Below, piece by piece: positions 8,272 through 17,384 of a stretch of DNA of 60,798 nucleotides. The stretch spans positions 1 through 60,798 of the forward strand of contig NZ_BATI01000029.1 in NCBI RefSeq assembly GCF_000467105.1, in the 5' to 3' direction. A program made the translations under genes and the position numbers. Under the pieces are notes generated by a model, which saw only the letters and a program-made list of their open reading frames with translations, did no database searches and was not told the origin of the DNA. This DNA is from Aquipseudomonas alcaligenes NBRC 14159 (GTDB taxonomy: Bacteria > Pseudomonadota > Gammaproteobacteria > Pseudomonadales > Pseudomonadaceae). Within the stretch, counting starts at the first letter, position 1; the number at the start of each line of letters is the position of its first letter.

Positions 8272-9405
8272 GCCGGCTGACCAGCCCTTCTTGCGCAGGA
8301 TCACGCTGCCGATGGAGTAGCCGGCGCCAAAGGAGCTGAGCACGCCCAGGCTGCCGACCGGCAGATCGTCGTGGTGCTTGTGGAAGGCGATCACCGAGCC
8401 GGCGGAGCTAGTGTTGGCGTAGGTATCGAGGATCACCGGCGCCTCGTGGGCTTCGGCGTCACGGCCGAGCAGCTTGCGCGCGATCAGCAGGTTCATGTTG
8501 AGGTTGGCCTGGTGCAGCCAGAAGCGCTTGACGTCGCCGACGTTGAGCTGGTTCTCCGCCAGGTGGGCGCCGATCAGCTCGGCCACCATCGGGCAGACAT
8601 CCTTGAACACTTTGCGGCCTTCCTGGACGAACAGCTTGTCCTTGGCACCAATGCCCTCTTCCGCCGCGCGGTTGAGGAAGCCGAAGTTGTTGCGGATGTT
8701 GTTGGAGAACTGGGTCAGCAGCTTGGTACCGAGGATGTCCCACTGATGCTTGGAGGTGGCCTGATCGGCACGCTCGATGATCACCGCAGTGGCGGCGTCG
8801 CCAAAGATGAAGTGGCTGTCGCGGTCGCGGAAGTTCAGGTGGCCGGTGCAGATCTCCGGGTTGACCATCAGCACCGCGCGGGCCTGGCCGGTAGCCACGG
8901 CGTTGACCGCGGCCTGGATGCCGAAGGTGGCGGAGGAACAGGCCACGTTCATGTCGTAGCCCCAGCCGTTGATACCGAGGGCAGCCTGCACTTCGATGGC
9001 GACGGCCGGGTAGGCACGCTGCAGGTTGGAGCAGGCGACGATCACGCCGTCGATATCGGCCACGCTGCGGCCGGCGCGCTCGAGGGCTTCCCTGGCGGCG
9101 CCCACGGCCATCTCGCAGAGGATGCCCCACTCGTCGTTGGAACGCTCGGGGATGCGCGGCACCATGCGCTGCGGGTCGAGGATGCCGTCCTTATCGATGA
9201 CGAAGCGGCTCTTGATGCCGGAAGCCTTCTCGATGAAGGCGCTGCTCGATTCACTCAGCGCCTCGACCTCGCCGCGCTCGATGGCGGCAGCGTTGTCGGC
9301 ATTGAACTGCTGAACATAGGCATTGAAGGAAGCCACCAGCTCGTCGTTGGAGATGCTGTTGGCGGGGGTATACAGGCCAGTGCCACTGATTACGGCTTTG
9401 TGCAC
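7663..9405 (-). CDS. In-frame fusion: beta-ketoacyl-ACP synthase III - ECF sigma factor
   Basis: One uninterrupted frame encodes 580 aa. Residues 1-373 are a FabH-like synthase with catalytic Cys156 (NVACSSATF), His298 (WLHQANLN) and Asn331 (YANTSSAG). Residues 379-580 are a sigma-70 ECF factor with region 2 ([16 protein letters not shown]) and region 4 ([18 protein letters not shown], then [15 protein letters not shown]). The GTG at 9405 has GAGGAA about 9 nt before it; the frame stays open further upstream but without family sequence. From memory, P. aeruginosa encodes these as separate proteins (PA3286 and PA3285), PA3286 diverting beta-oxidation octanoyl-CoA into fatty acid synthesis. Here the synthase should stop near residue 374, but codon 375 is TGG. 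The result could be a genuine fusion, a recent stop loss or a sequencing error. Confidence 0.85.
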   Translation of the reverse strand: MHKAVISGTGLYTPANSISNDELVASFNAYVQQFNADNAAAIERGEVEALSESSSAFIEKASGIKSRFVIDKDGILDPQRMVPRIPERSNDEWGILCEMAVGAAREALERAGRSVADIDGVIVACSNLQRAYPAVAIEVQAALGINGWGYDMNVACSSATFGIQAAVNAVATGQARAVLMVNPEICTGHLNFRDRDSHFIFGDAATAVIIERADQATSKHQWDILGTKLLTQFSNNIRNNFGFLNRAAEEGIGAKDKLFVQEGRKVFKDVCPMVAELIGAHLAENQLNVGDVKRFWLHQANLNMNLLIARKLLGRDAEAHEAPVILDTYANTSSAGSVIAFHKHHDDLPVGSLGVLSSFGAGYSIGSVILRKKGWSAGMAEADAELLARLLAGEQRAFRELVSTYQGAMRAVAYAIVGSRNADEVVQDAWLAVVRNLDGFQQRASLKTWLLTITANTAKSRLKQQRREPLLDDLPAPHGSVGAERFAEDGHWQTPPSQWELDTPEALLAEAELRECLEKTIASLSEMQSSVLLLRERQGLEPEEICNLLDLSLSNVRVLLHRARLKVFATLEHFEETGQC

Positions 9406-9766
9406 GGGACATTCCTCTTCTTCTGTGGCCGCCCGGAGCGGCTGGCTTGTCGGCGGCACCACGGCAACGGCCGATGGCGCGAATTCGGTTGCAGCGCTGG
9501 CCCGAACCAGGCAGAGGCACGTGGCGCTGCAAAACGCGGAGTGTGCCATAGCCGGGCCCTGCGGCGCTGCCACGGCGAAGCGACACCGACTGGCGGCACG
9601 CCGCTCGATGATAGGGAGATGCACGATCAGGCCAGAAAGACACAGGAGATATAGGGCGATTGTCGGCAAAAACGCCGCTATCGCAGCATTCTCGACGGGC
9701 TCGCGTGTTTTGACCGCCATCTCAGGAAAGGCGCAGAATCACCTGTCCCTCGGTAAGGAGCCCGCC
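9406..9766. other. Intergenic region, synthase-sigma / LysE divergent genes
   Basis: This 361-bp gap separates the divergent GTG start at 9405 and ATG at 9767. The frame upstream of the synthase stays open but shows no recognisable domain and has no SD-supported start. A possible sigma-70 promoter for the LysE gene lies at its right end. No RNA gene or repeat was seen. Confidence 0.5.
9710..9739 (+). promoter_or_regulatory. Possible sigma-70 promoter for lysE-type gene
   Basis: TTGACC at 9710-9715 and CAGAAT at 9734-9739 are separated by 18 bp. Initiation would fall near 9746, about 20 nt before the ATG and just ahead of the TAAGGAG SD. Found by eye only. Confidence 0.4.
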
Positions 9767-10402
9767 ATGCTCGGCACTCACGACCTCGCCTTGTTCGTCA
9801 TCTCCGGCCTGCTCCTGAACATGGCGCCCGGCCCCGACTCGCTGCTGATCATGGCGCGCAGCGCCACCCAGGGCTGGCGTGCCGGCTCGGCGGCGGCACT
9901 GGGCATCGGCGCCGGCACCTGCGTGCACATCCTCGCCGCCGCGCTGGGCATGTCCGCCCTGCTCGCCACCTCCGCCACGGCGTTCATGGTGGTCAAGCTG
10001 ATCGGTGCCGCCTACCTGCTGTACATCGGCATCAGCATGCTGCTGGCCCGGCGCCAGGAGCCGCAGGCACCTGCCAGCGAGCTGCCGGCGCTGCCCTATG
10101 GCCGCATCTTCGCCCAGGGCTTCCTGACCAATGTGCTCAACCCCAAGGTGGCGCTGTTCTTTCTCGCCTTCGTGCCGCAGTTCATCAGCCCGGACGCCGA
10201 GCACAAGGCACTGGCCTTCCTCCTCCTGGGTGCCATCTTCAACATCAACGGCATGCTCTGGTGCCACTTCCTGGCCCTGAGCACCGCCTTCGCCCAGCAA
10301 CGCCTGCGCGTCGGCCAGCGCCTCGGCCTGTGGCTGCAGCGCGGCACCGGCGGGCTGTTCACCCTGCTCGGGGTGAAGCTGGCGCTGGCCGACAGGGTCT
10401 GA
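9767..10402 (+). CDS. LysE/RhtB-family amino-acid exporter
   Basis: The product is 211 aa from the ATG at 9767, which follows a strong TAAGGAG (9754-9760); the longer upstream frame is not coding-like. The family signature NMAPGPDSLLIMARS lies in the first helix, with about six hydrophobic segments and GFLTNVLNPKVALFFLAFVPQF in the middle. RhtB-type transporters export amino acids such as homoserine, threonine or lysine from the cytoplasm. The substrate is not predictable. A second family member follows 7 bp downstream. Confidence 0.9.
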   Translation: MLGTHDLALFVISGLLLNMAPGPDSLLIMARSATQGWRAGSAAALGIGAGTCVHILAAALGMSALLATSATAFMVVKLIGAAYLLYIGISMLLARRQEPQAPASELPALPYGRIFAQGFLTNVLNPKVALFFLAFVPQFISPDAEHKALAFLLLGAIFNINGMLWCHFLALSTAFAQQRLRVGQRLGLWLQRGTGGLFTLLGVKLALADRV

Positions 10403-10409
10403 ACCGCGC

Positions 10410-11021
10410 ATGGCCCTGCATACCTGGCTGATCTACCTCACCGCCGTCTTCGGCCTGTCGCTGACGCCAGGCCCCAACGGCCTGCTGGCCCTCACCCACG
10501 GTGCGCTCTACGGCCACCGTCGCGCCCTATGGACGATCAGCGGCGGCATGCTCGGGTTCGTCCTGCTGATGGCGCTGTCGATGTTCGGCCTGGCGGCACT
10601 GCTCAAGGCCTCCGCGCATGCCCTGCTGGTGCTCAAGTGGCTGGGCGCCGCCTACCTGATCTGGCTCGGTATCCAGCTGTGGCGGGCACCACCCCTGCAC
10701 CTCACGCCACTGCAGGCGGCAGCGCCGCGCCCCGGCGTACAACTGTTTCGCCAGGGCCTGCTGTCGGCGCTGTCCAACCCCAAGGTGATCCTGTTCTTCG
10801 GCGCCTTCCTGCCACAGTTCCTCGACCCGACGCGCAGCCTGTGGCTGCAGTTCGCGGTGATGGCGGGCACCTTCGCCATCGTCGAAGGCATCGTCGAATA
10901 CCTGCTGGCACGCACCGCCCAGCGCACCCGCCCCTGGCTGGAGCGGGCCGGAAGCGGCTTCAACCGCTGCTGTGGCGGGCTGTTCGCCGCCATGGGCCTG
11001 GCCCTGCCGCTGACCCGCTAG
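10410..11021 (+). CDS. LysE/RhtB-family amino-acid exporter (second copy)
   Basis: The product is 203 aa. It has the same family layout as the preceding gene: LSLTPGPNGLLALTHG in helix 1 and GLLSALSNPKVILFFGAFLPQF in the middle. The two are clearly diverged, so the tandem pair is old. The 7-bp gap suggests co-transcription. It could work on a different amino acid or form an alternative exporter. Confidence 0.9.
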   Translation: MALHTWLIYLTAVFGLSLTPGPNGLLALTHGALYGHRRALWTISGGMLGFVLLMALSMFGLAALLKASAHALLVLKWLGAAYLIWLGIQLWRAPPLHLTPLQAAAPRPGVQLFRQGLLSALSNPKVILFFGAFLPQFLDPTRSLWLQFAVMAGTFAIVEGIVEYLLARTAQRTRPWLERAGSGFNRCCGGLFAAMGLALPLTR

Positions 11022-11120
11022 GCACAGCTGAGTATTACCATGACTTGCCGGACGTGCCGGGCATGGCACTGCTGCGCGCCATGAGGATGGCGAGTTCGAC
11101 GCCATCCTCGCGCGCTATCG

Positions 11121-11423
11121 CTAGCCTTGCCCGCCCAGTGCCTCCAGGCACTGCTGCGACACCTGCTGCAGGCGCTTGATCAGCGGCTCGGGGAGTTCGG
11201 CCTGCTCCAGCGCGGCGACCTCGCTGGCGCTGAAGTCGCGGTCGATGCGCGCCACCGTGCATTGGCAATAGCGCTGCGCGCGCTCCTGCCCCAGGGGTTG
11301 CCCGGCACTCTCCACACAGCTCTTGTGGAAGGTATCGCGCACTCCCGGAGGCCATTCCGCCGCCTGTACCGGCAAGCCGGCCAACAGCGACGCGATCACG
11401 ACGATACGCGGCAGATGGCGCAT
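11121..11423 (-). CDS. Small secreted four-cysteine protein, function unknown
   Basis: The product is 100 aa with a signal peptide (about 1-21, LPVQA-A). The mature part has four cysteines (KSCVES, RYCQCTV, QQCLEA), probably making two disulfides in the periplasm. This spacing resembles other small hypothetical proteins of pseudomonads. It lies 26 bp downstream of the lipoprotein gene on the same strand and may be co-transcribed. Confidence 0.7.
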   Translation of the reverse strand: MRHLPRIVVIASLLAGLPVQAAEWPPGVRDTFHKSCVESAGQPLGQERAQRYCQCTVARIDRDFSASEVAALEQAELPEPLIKRLQQVSQQCLEALGGQG

Positions 11424-11449
11424 ACGGATGTCCTCGCTGGGTGCCGGTA

Positions 11450-11887
11450 TCAGGGCTGCGGCGGGTTGGCGTCAGGGCGCAGATCGAAGCCGCCCCTGTT
11501 CTCGCTGACGATGTGGAAGTACTGGGTACTACCCGGTGCAACCTTGACGGCCAGCTCCTTGTGCAGACGCCCCATGCCGCAGAGGGTGTCGTCCAGCGGG
11601 TCGAGGGTCAGCCCCAGCACGCGGGTACCCGCAGGCACTTGGAAGCTCGCCACCTCGGCCATGCCGATGCGTGCCGCCAGCTTGCGGTCGACTTCGATGG
11701 CCACGTAGCAACCGCCGCCCATCAGCCCCATGTCGCGATTGACCACCAGCCGGCCGCCATTCTGGAACTCGTCCTGATAGGCCAGCAGGCGATCGCCCGG
11801 CACCGGTGTGATGTTCTCGGCATCGGGGCGGAACGACGAACAGCCGGCCAGCAGAACCAGGGGTAGAACGGCGAGAATACGGCGCAT
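11450..11887 (-). CDS. Putative lipoprotein, possibly DUF2846-like
   Basis: The product is 145 aa from the ATG at 11887, which has AAGGAGG 6-7 nt upstream. The lipobox LLAGC puts the lipidated Cys at residue 16. The segment CYVAIEVDRKLAARIG followed by SFQVPAGTRVLGLTL resembles DUF2846-type lipoproteins, but this match is tentative. Function unknown; probably anchored in the envelope. Confidence 0.75.
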   Translation of the reverse strand: MRRILAVLPLVLLAGCSSFRPDAENITPVPGDRLLAYQDEFQNGGRLVVNRDMGLMGGGCYVAIEVDRKLAARIGMAEVASFQVPAGTRVLGLTLDPLDDTLCGMGRLHKELAVKVAPGSTQYFHIVSENRGGFDLRPDANPPQP

Positions 11888-11983
11888 GGATGCCCTCCTT
11901 GGGCGAGCGTGGTGTCGGCCCAGTATTGACCGCGCGCGCGCCGGCACTCAAGTGCCGGACACACTCGGTCGCAAACCGCTCCG

Positions 11984-12757
11984 TCAGCGCTGCCGGAAGA
12001 ACTCCATCTCGCGCAACTGGTACTTTGTCGAATCGCGCTGGCGCTCGATCTCCGACCAGAGCGCAGCCGCCAGTGCCGGTCGCTCGGCCACCAGCGCATG
12101 CGACAGCATGAGGAAATAGGGTTTCTGCTCCAGCGGCAGGGCGATCTTTTCCACCCCGGCAGCCAGGTCGGCGTGCTGGCTCAGCAGCTGGTCGGCACGC
12201 GGCGCCTGCAGCGCCACGCCCTGCACCCGGCCCATACGCAACATGTGCAGCAACTCCAGCGGGTCGCGGCTGGTCTCGTCGACTTCGGCGCCGTGCTGGC
12301 GCAGGAAGTCGACGATGGAAAAACCGCTCAGCGAACCGATACGCCCCTGCAGGCCGAGCAGTCGCTGACCGTCCCAGCCGAGCTGATCGCCACGCCGCCG
12401 GTACAGCGCGTAGAGGGACAGGTGCAGGCGCTTGCTCACGTCCAGATCGCCCTCGGCGGTGGTCGGATAGCGTCCCATCGCCAGCCGCTCGGTCTTGAAA
12501 CTGGCGGCGAAGGCGCCGTCGTAGTGACCATCCTCCAGCCCGGCGAGGCAGCGCTTCCAGGGCACGGCGACGAACTGCAGGCGCAACTGCAATGCCTCGG
12601 CGACCTGCGCCAGCAACTCCACATTGAGCCCGCCGCCATCACGCAACACCCAGGGGTAGGAGTCGCGGTCTTCATGGCACAGGGTCAGGTGCTCCTCGGC
12701 ATGCGCGGCGCTCAGCGGTACGCCGAGCAACAGACTCAGGATCAGGGTGCGAAACAT
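11984..12757 (-). CDS. Periplasmic substrate-binding-like protein
   Basis: The product is 257 aa with a signal peptide (MFRTLILSLLLGVPLSAAHA). The mature part reads as a family-3 solute-binding domain: GGGLNVELLAQVAEAL, FVAVPWKRCLAGLEDGHYDGAFAASF and later FLRQHGAEVDE. The PWKRC segment is frequent in Pseudomonas orphan binding proteins. No transporter genes are adjacent. The ligand is unknown. Confidence 0.8.
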   Translation of the reverse strand: MFRTLILSLLLGVPLSAAHAEEHLTLCHEDRDSYPWVLRDGGGLNVELLAQVAEALQLRLQFVAVPWKRCLAGLEDGHYDGAFAASFKTERLAMGRYPTTAEGDLDVSKRLHLSLYALYRRRGDQLGWDGQRLLGLQGRIGSLSGFSIVDFLRQHGAEVDETSRDPLELLHMLRMGRVQGVALQAPRADQLLSQHADLAAGVEKIALPLEQKPYFLMLSHALVAERPALAAALWSEIERQRDSTKYQLREMEFFRQR

Positions 12758-12833
12758 CAGACAGCTCCGACTGCCACCATGTCCACCCAGTATAGATGCC
12801 GGCTTCGCTACCCCGCGCCGACGACGCCCCGTC

Positions 12834-13271
12834 TCAGCCTTGCAGGCGTTTCACCAACCGTGCCTGCAGAGCCTGCAGCTGCGCCGCATCGGCCTGCTGG
12901 CTGGCGTGAATGCCGAGCGTGTCGCCCTCGTAGCGCGGCACGATATGCATATGGATATGGAACACCGTCTGCCCGGCCGGGGCGCCGTTGAACTGCGCCA
13001 CCTGCACGCCGGCCGGTTGCAGCTCGTCCACCACCGCCTGGGTCAGCCTGCGCACCACGGCCATCACCTTGGCCAGGTTGGCGTCGTCGATCTCCAGGAT
13101 GTTGCGTGCCGGCGCGTTCTTCGGAATCACCAGACAGTGACCGTAGGACTGCGGGAACAGGTCGAGGAAGGCGAGCACGTCCTCGTCCTCGTACAGCTTG
13201 TAGCAGGGCGCCTCACCGCGAATGATCTTGGCGAAGATGTTCTGCTCATCGTATTGACCGTGCAGGCTCAT
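12834..13271 (-). CDS. HIT-family nucleotide hydrolase/transferase
   Basis: The product is 145 aa from the ATG at 13271; longer starts add unrelated residues. The histidine triad HIHMHIVPRY sits near the C-terminus, and the N-terminal CLVIPKNAPARNILEI matches the HIT fold. Such proteins hydrolyse nucleotide phosphoramidates or dinucleotides in the cytoplasm. Divergent from the GST gene. Confidence 0.9.
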   Translation of the reverse strand: MSLHGQYDEQNIFAKIIRGEAPCYKLYEDEDVLAFLDLFPQSYGHCLVIPKNAPARNILEIDDANLAKVMAVVRRLTQAVVDELQPAGVQVAQFNGAPAGQTVFHIHMHIVPRYEGDTLGIHASQQADAAQLQALQARLVKRLQG

Positions 13272-13444
13272 GCTGAAGGCTCCGTGACCCGATTGAGGAA
13301 AGCCCGCACCATACCGGCTCCGCCACGCGCAGGAAACCTTGGCCGAATCAGCCGGGTCGATGGCCACTAGCAAAAGGTTCGATTTCAGCGCATCCGCGTC
13401 GGATGCTCTGATGACGGCACCACCCAACGTCCACAGGGAATTCC

Positions 13445-14149
13445 ATGTCCGACCTGTCCGCCTTCGCCATCACCCGCAAATGGCCCACCCAGCACCCCGA
13501 ACGCCTGCAGCTGTACTCGCTGCCCACGCCCAACGGGGTCAAGGTGTCGATCATGCTGGAAGAGACCGGCCTGACCTACGAGCCACACCTGGTCAGCTTC
13601 GACAGCAACGACCAGTTCAGCCCCGAGTTCCTCTCGCTCAACCCGAACAACAAGATCCCCGCCATCCTCGACCCCAACGGGCCCAGCGGCGAACCACTGG
13701 CGCTGTTCGAGTCCGGCGCCATCCTCCTCTACCTGGCCGAGAAAACCGGCCAGCTGCTGGCCCGTGACCCGGCCCGGCGCTACCAGACCCTGCAGTGGCT
13801 GATGTTCCAGATGGGCGGCATCGGCCCGATGTTCGGCCAGCTCGGTTTCTTCCACAAATTCGCCGGCCGCGACTACGCCGACAAGCGCCCGCGCGACCGT
13901 TACGTGGCCGAATCCGCCCGCCTGCTCGGTGTGCTCGACCAGCATCTGCAGGACCGCGACTGGATGATGGGCCAGGACTACAGCATCGCCGATATCGCCC
14001 TGTTCCCCTGGGTACGCAACCTGGTCGGTTTCTACGAGGCTGGCGAACTGGTGCAGTTCGAGCGCTTTGCCAATGTGCGCCGCGTACTCGACGCCTTCCT
14101 CGCGCGCCCGGCGGTGCAGCGTGGGCTGAGTATTCCGGCGCGAGGCTGA
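13445..14149 (+). CDS. Glutathione S-transferase family protein (YghU/Ure2p-like)
   Basis: The product is 234 aa. The N-terminal thioredoxin-like domain (about 20-105) shows LYSLPTPNGVKVSIMLEE, the cis-Pro loop NNKIPAILDPNG and ESGAILLYLAEKTG for glutathione binding. The helical C-domain contains DYSIADIALFPW, the usual GST N-capping motif. The TPNGVKV start places it with YghU/YfcG-type disulfide-reducing GSTs. AGGGAATTCC precedes the ATG. Confidence 0.9.
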   Translation: MSDLSAFAITRKWPTQHPERLQLYSLPTPNGVKVSIMLEETGLTYEPHLVSFDSNDQFSPEFLSLNPNNKIPAILDPNGPSGEPLALFESGAILLYLAEKTGQLLARDPARRYQTLQWLMFQMGGIGPMFGQLGFFHKFAGRDYADKRPRDRYVAESARLLGVLDQHLQDRDWMMGQDYSIADIALFPWVRNLVGFYEAGELVQFERFANVRRVLDAFLARPAVQRGLSIPARG

Positions 14150-14252
14150 CGGCCGCTGGCCATGGCTTGTCGGGCGCCTCCAGCTTGGCTAAGGTCGCCC
14201 GCATGCCGCGCGCAAAGCACAGCCCGGCGCCCGTTCCATGGAAGGAATCCAT

Positions 14253-15086
14253 ATGCGCCACGTCTTCGCTCTCGCCTGCACCCTCGCCCTGCTCCACGGC
14301 CTGACCGCCCAAGCCGCCACCGATAGCTGCATCGCGAACCCCGATATCGAACAGGACGAACTCGACGCCCTGGCCGAGCGCGCCAGGCAGGGCGATCTGT
14401 GCTCCAGCCTGGCCGTGGCACGCTATGCCGACAGCGGCGAGCGCTACATGACGGCACGCTTCTACTACCTGCTGGCCGCCAGCCAGGGCGACACCAGCTC
14501 CGACCAGCGTCTGCTGGAGCTCTATCGGCAATCCGAGAACCTCGTGCAGCAGGCACTCTATGAGAAGTGGCTGGCCGACGCTGCCGAGCGCGGCCTGGTC
14601 GAGGTGCAGGCCGAACTGGGCCGCTACCTGCTGGCCTGGAAGTCGGGCAGCCAGGACCGCATCGGCGCCATGTTCTGGCTCGAAACGGCGGCCAAGCGAG
14701 GCCACCTGGAAGCCCAGTACCTGCTCAGCGAGCAGTACCGCAGCGACCTGGTCGAGGAGAGCGATCTGGATGCCGTCGGTGGCGACGACCTCGCCCTGCA
14801 CTATGCCCGCGATGACGCCAAGGCCGCGCAATGGCTGTGCCGGGCCGCCGCGGGCGGGCTGCCGCAGGCCCAGTACGCACTCGCCGAAGCCTACAGCTTC
14901 GGCAACATTGTGCCGCTGGATCAGGACCAGAACCGTCTGTGGCTGGAGAAAGCCGCCGCCAGCGGCCACCCGGACGCCATCGCCCAGCTCGATGACAGCG
15001 CCGAACCCTGGTACGTACGCGCAGAGAACTGGGGCACGCGCCAACTGATCCGCGCCGAAGCCAGCTGCCCGGACAGCCAGCCCTGA
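14253..15086 (+). CDS. Secreted Sel1/TPR-like repeat protein
   Basis: The product is 277 aa from the ATG at 14253, since GAAGGA at 14240-14245 is a proper SD for it; the ATG at 14238 would sit on top of that SD. The signal peptide ends TAQA-A. Tandem helical repeats are visible: ARFYYLLAASQGD, ALYEKWLADAAERGLVEVQAELGRYL, MFWLETAAKRGHLEAQYLLSE, AAQWLCRAAAGGLPQAQYALAEAY and NRLWLEKAAASGHPDAIAQL. This is the Sel1 pattern, a protein-interaction scaffold in the periplasm. Partner unknown. Confidence 0.85.
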   Translation: MRHVFALACTLALLHGLTAQAATDSCIANPDIEQDELDALAERARQGDLCSSLAVARYADSGERYMTARFYYLLAASQGDTSSDQRLLELYRQSENLVQQALYEKWLADAAERGLVEVQAELGRYLLAWKSGSQDRIGAMFWLETAAKRGHLEAQYLLSEQYRSDLVEESDLDAVGGDDLALHYARDDAKAAQWLCRAAAGGLPQAQYALAEAYSFGNIVPLDQDQNRLWLEKAAASGHPDAIAQLDDSAEPWYVRAENWGTRQLIRAEASCPDSQP

Positions 15087-15160
15087 GCGCAGGCAGGTGC
15101 ATGCGCGCGCGGCTCCGGGTATCTTCTGCGCCCTGTCGTAGCAGCCAGAATCACCGCCCC

Positions 15161-15724
15161 ATGAGCCGTCACCTTCGCATCGCCCTTGCAGGCTTCGCCG
15201 CCCTCTGCCTCAACCCCGCCCTCGCCAAGGTGGAGGTCGAGGCCGCGCAGCAGAAGAACCTTGGCAACATTCTCATCGTCAAGGTTTCCGAGGACATCGC
15301 CCCCGGCGACTACGACGCCACGCTCAAGGCCCTGCGCGCCCACCCCGGCAAGTTCGCGCGCAAGATCCTCCTGCTCGACAGCATCGGCGGCAGCGCCGCC
15401 GAAGCCATGCGCATGGGCCGCCTGCTGCGCGAGACCGGTTTCGAAACCCTGGTGCCCGCCAAGGGCGTGTGCCAGGGCAGCTGCATCTACCTGCTGGCCG
15501 CCGGCCGCAAGAAGACCGTGCGCGGCCACGTCGGCCTGCACCGCCCGCACTTCCCTGCCGGCGAGTCCGCCCAGGCCAGCCGTGCCGGCATGCCCTACAA
15601 CAGCGCCGGCTACTTCCGCGACATGGGCGTGGCGCCCAGCCTGGTCGCCGACATGCAGGCGATCGAGCCGCAGCGGATGAAGGTGCTCACTCCCGCAGAG
15701 CTGAAACGCTATCGCCTGCACTGA
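15161..15724 (+). CDS. Periplasmic ClpP/crotonase-like protein
   Basis: The product is 187 aa from the ATG at 15161, where the signal peptide begins (ends PALA-K). The mature domain resembles ClpP-class serine-protease-like proteins: LLDSIGGSAAEAMRMGRLL, then VCQGSCIYLLAAGRKKTV with the presumed nucleophile Ser in GS-C, and VGLHRPHF supplying a His. Proteins of this type are found in many proteobacteria and their substrates are unknown. Confidence 0.75.
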   Translation: MSRHLRIALAGFAALCLNPALAKVEVEAAQQKNLGNILIVKVSEDIAPGDYDATLKALRAHPGKFARKILLLDSIGGSAAEAMRMGRLLRETGFETLVPAKGVCQGSCIYLLAAGRKKTVRGHVGLHRPHFPAGESAQASRAGMPYNSAGYFRDMGVAPSLVADMQAIEPQRMKVLTPAELKRYRLH

Positions 15725-15899
15725 CATGCGCGGATGCCGCGGCAGGACCGCACGCGGCTGCTGACCCGCCCGCGCCGCCCCAAACCGGCCTGCCATGCCG
15801 GCTGCGCGCTGGCCCGAAACGCGCCAATTGCGTACCATCCGCATCCTTTCGCATCCGCCTCACCTGGCCGGCGCCCGCCGGCTCACCCTGGGTAAGCCC

Positions 15900-17342
15900 A
15901 TGAAAATCGCCCGTCTGCGCGCCGACATCCTGGCCGGCCTCACCTCGTCCTTCGCCCTGGTGCCCGAGTGCATCGCCTTCGCCCTGGTGGCCCAGCTCAA
16001 CCCGCTGATGGGCCTGTACGGCGCCTTCATCATCTGCACGATCACCGCCCTGTTCGGCGGCCGCCCGGGGATGATTTCCGGTGCCGCCGGCTCGATGGCG
16101 GTGGTCATCGTCGCCCTGGTGGTGCAGCACGGCGTACAGTACCTGCTGGCCACCGTGCTGCTCGGCGGGGTGCTGATGATCCTGTTCGGCATGCTGCGCC
16201 TGGGCAAGCTGGTGCGCATGGTGCCGCACCCGGTGATGCTCGGCTTCGTCAACGGCCTGGCCATCGTCATCGCCCTGTCGCAGCTGGAACACTTCCATGC
16301 CGACGGTGGCTGGCTCAAGGGCACGCCGCTGTACTGGATGCTCGGCCTGGTGGCCCTGACCATGGCGGTGGTCTACCTGCTGCCGAAACTGACCCGCGCG
16401 GTGCCGCCGGCGCTGGTGGCGATCCTCGGCGTCGGCCTGCTGGTGTACCTGCTCGACCTGCCCACGCGCACCCTCGGCGACATGGCGCAGATCGCCGGCG
16501 GCCTGCCGCAGTTCGCACTGCCGGACATTCCGTGGAACCTGGAAACCCTGCGCATCATCGCCCCCTATGCGGCGCTGATGGCCTTGGTCGGCCTGCTGGA
16601 AACCCTGCTCACGCTGAACCTCACCGACGAGATCACCCAGAGCCGCGGCCACACCAACCGCGAGTGCGTGGCCCTGGGCGCCGCCAACGTGGTGTCCGGC
16701 GCCTTCGGCGGCATGGGCGGCTGCGCGATGATCGGGCAGACGGTGATCAACCTCAGCTCCGGTGGCCGCGGCCGCCTGTCCGGCGTAGTCAGCGGGGTGA
16801 TGATCCTGCTGTTCGTGCTGTTCCTGGCCCCGTTGATCGAGCTGATCCCACTGGCCGCGCTGGTCGGGGTGATGTTCGTGGTGTCGCAGCAGACCTTCGC
16901 CTGGGGCTCGCTGCGCGTGCTCGGCAAGGTGCCGCTCAGCGACGCCCTGGTGATCGCCGCCGTGACCATCATCACCGTGTTCACCGACCTGGCTACCGCC
17001 GTGCTCTGCGGCATCGTCATCGCCGCGCTGAACTTTGCCTGGCACCACGCCCGCGAGCTGTACGCCGACAGCGACATCCAGGCCGACGGCAGCAAGCTGT
17101 ACCGCGTACACGGCACGCTGTTCTTCGCCAGCACCACGCCCTTCCTCAACCTGTTCGAGGTGGCCGACGACCCGCAGCAGGTGACCCTCGACTGCCGTCA
17201 CCTGAGCTTCGTCGACTACTCGGCCATCGCTGCACTGAAGACCCTGCGCGAGCGCTACAGCCGCGCCGGCAAACACCTGCGCGTGGTGCACCTGTCCGAG
17301 CGCTGCAAGCAGCTGCTCAAGCGCGCCGGCGCCCACGACTGA
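15900..17342 (+). CDS. SulP-family anion transporter with STAS domain
   Basis: The product is 480 aa from the ATG at 15900; earlier in-frame starts add arginine-rich, non-family sequence. The first part is a 10-14-helix SulP permease (ADILAGLTSSFALVPECIAF, GGRPGMISGAAGSMAVV, VNGLAIVIALSQL). A cytoplasmic STAS domain follows at about 395-475 (LDCRHLSFVDYSAIAALKTL). Family members carry sulfate, bicarbonate or other anions, coupled to sodium or protons. The specific anion is not evident. Confidence 0.92.
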   Translation: MKIARLRADILAGLTSSFALVPECIAFALVAQLNPLMGLYGAFIICTITALFGGRPGMISGAAGSMAVVIVALVVQHGVQYLLATVLLGGVLMILFGMLRLGKLVRMVPHPVMLGFVNGLAIVIALSQLEHFHADGGWLKGTPLYWMLGLVALTMAVVYLLPKLTRAVPPALVAILGVGLLVYLLDLPTRTLGDMAQIAGGLPQFALPDIPWNLETLRIIAPYAALMALVGLLETLLTLNLTDEITQSRGHTNRECVALGAANVVSGAFGGMGGCAMIGQTVINLSSGGRGRLSGVVSGVMILLFVLFLAPLIELIPLAALVGVMFVVSQQTFAWGSLRVLGKVPLSDALVIAAVTIITVFTDLATAVLCGIVIAALNFAWHHARELYADSDIQADGSKLYRVHGTLFFASTTPFLNLFEVADDPQQVTLDCRHLSFVDYSAIAALKTLRERYSRAGKHLRVVHLSERCKQLLKRAGAHD

Positions 17343-17354
17343 AGAGCTAAAACG

Positions 17355-17380
17355 ACTGCGGCGCCCGAGGGCGCCGCAGT
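17355..17380 (-). terminator. Rho-independent terminator of the glycosyltransferase gene
   Basis: A perfect 12-bp GC-rich stem (17355-17366 with 17369-17380, two central bases overlapping the loop) is followed on the minus strand by CGTTTTAG. It lies just past the stop of the minus-strand gene and faces the end of the SulP gene, so it may also stop convergent transcription. Confidence 0.75.
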
Positions 17381-17384
17381 GCTG

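Noticed and set aside
11055..11085. Possible sigma-54 promoter (TGGCAC-like)
   Set aside because: The -24 element is present (TGGCACTGCTGCGC) but the -12 TTGCA is missing and no gene starts at a suitable distance.
13380..13425. Small hairpin GCATCCG/CGGATGC near the GST gene as a possible RNA element
   Set aside because: Only a 7-bp stem with no conserved loop or context; likely chance in GC-rich DNA.
15968..17350. 460-aa open frame overlapping the SulP gene in another frame
   Set aside because: Arginine/proline-rich translation typical of a +1 shadow; no start with an SD and no recognisable domain.
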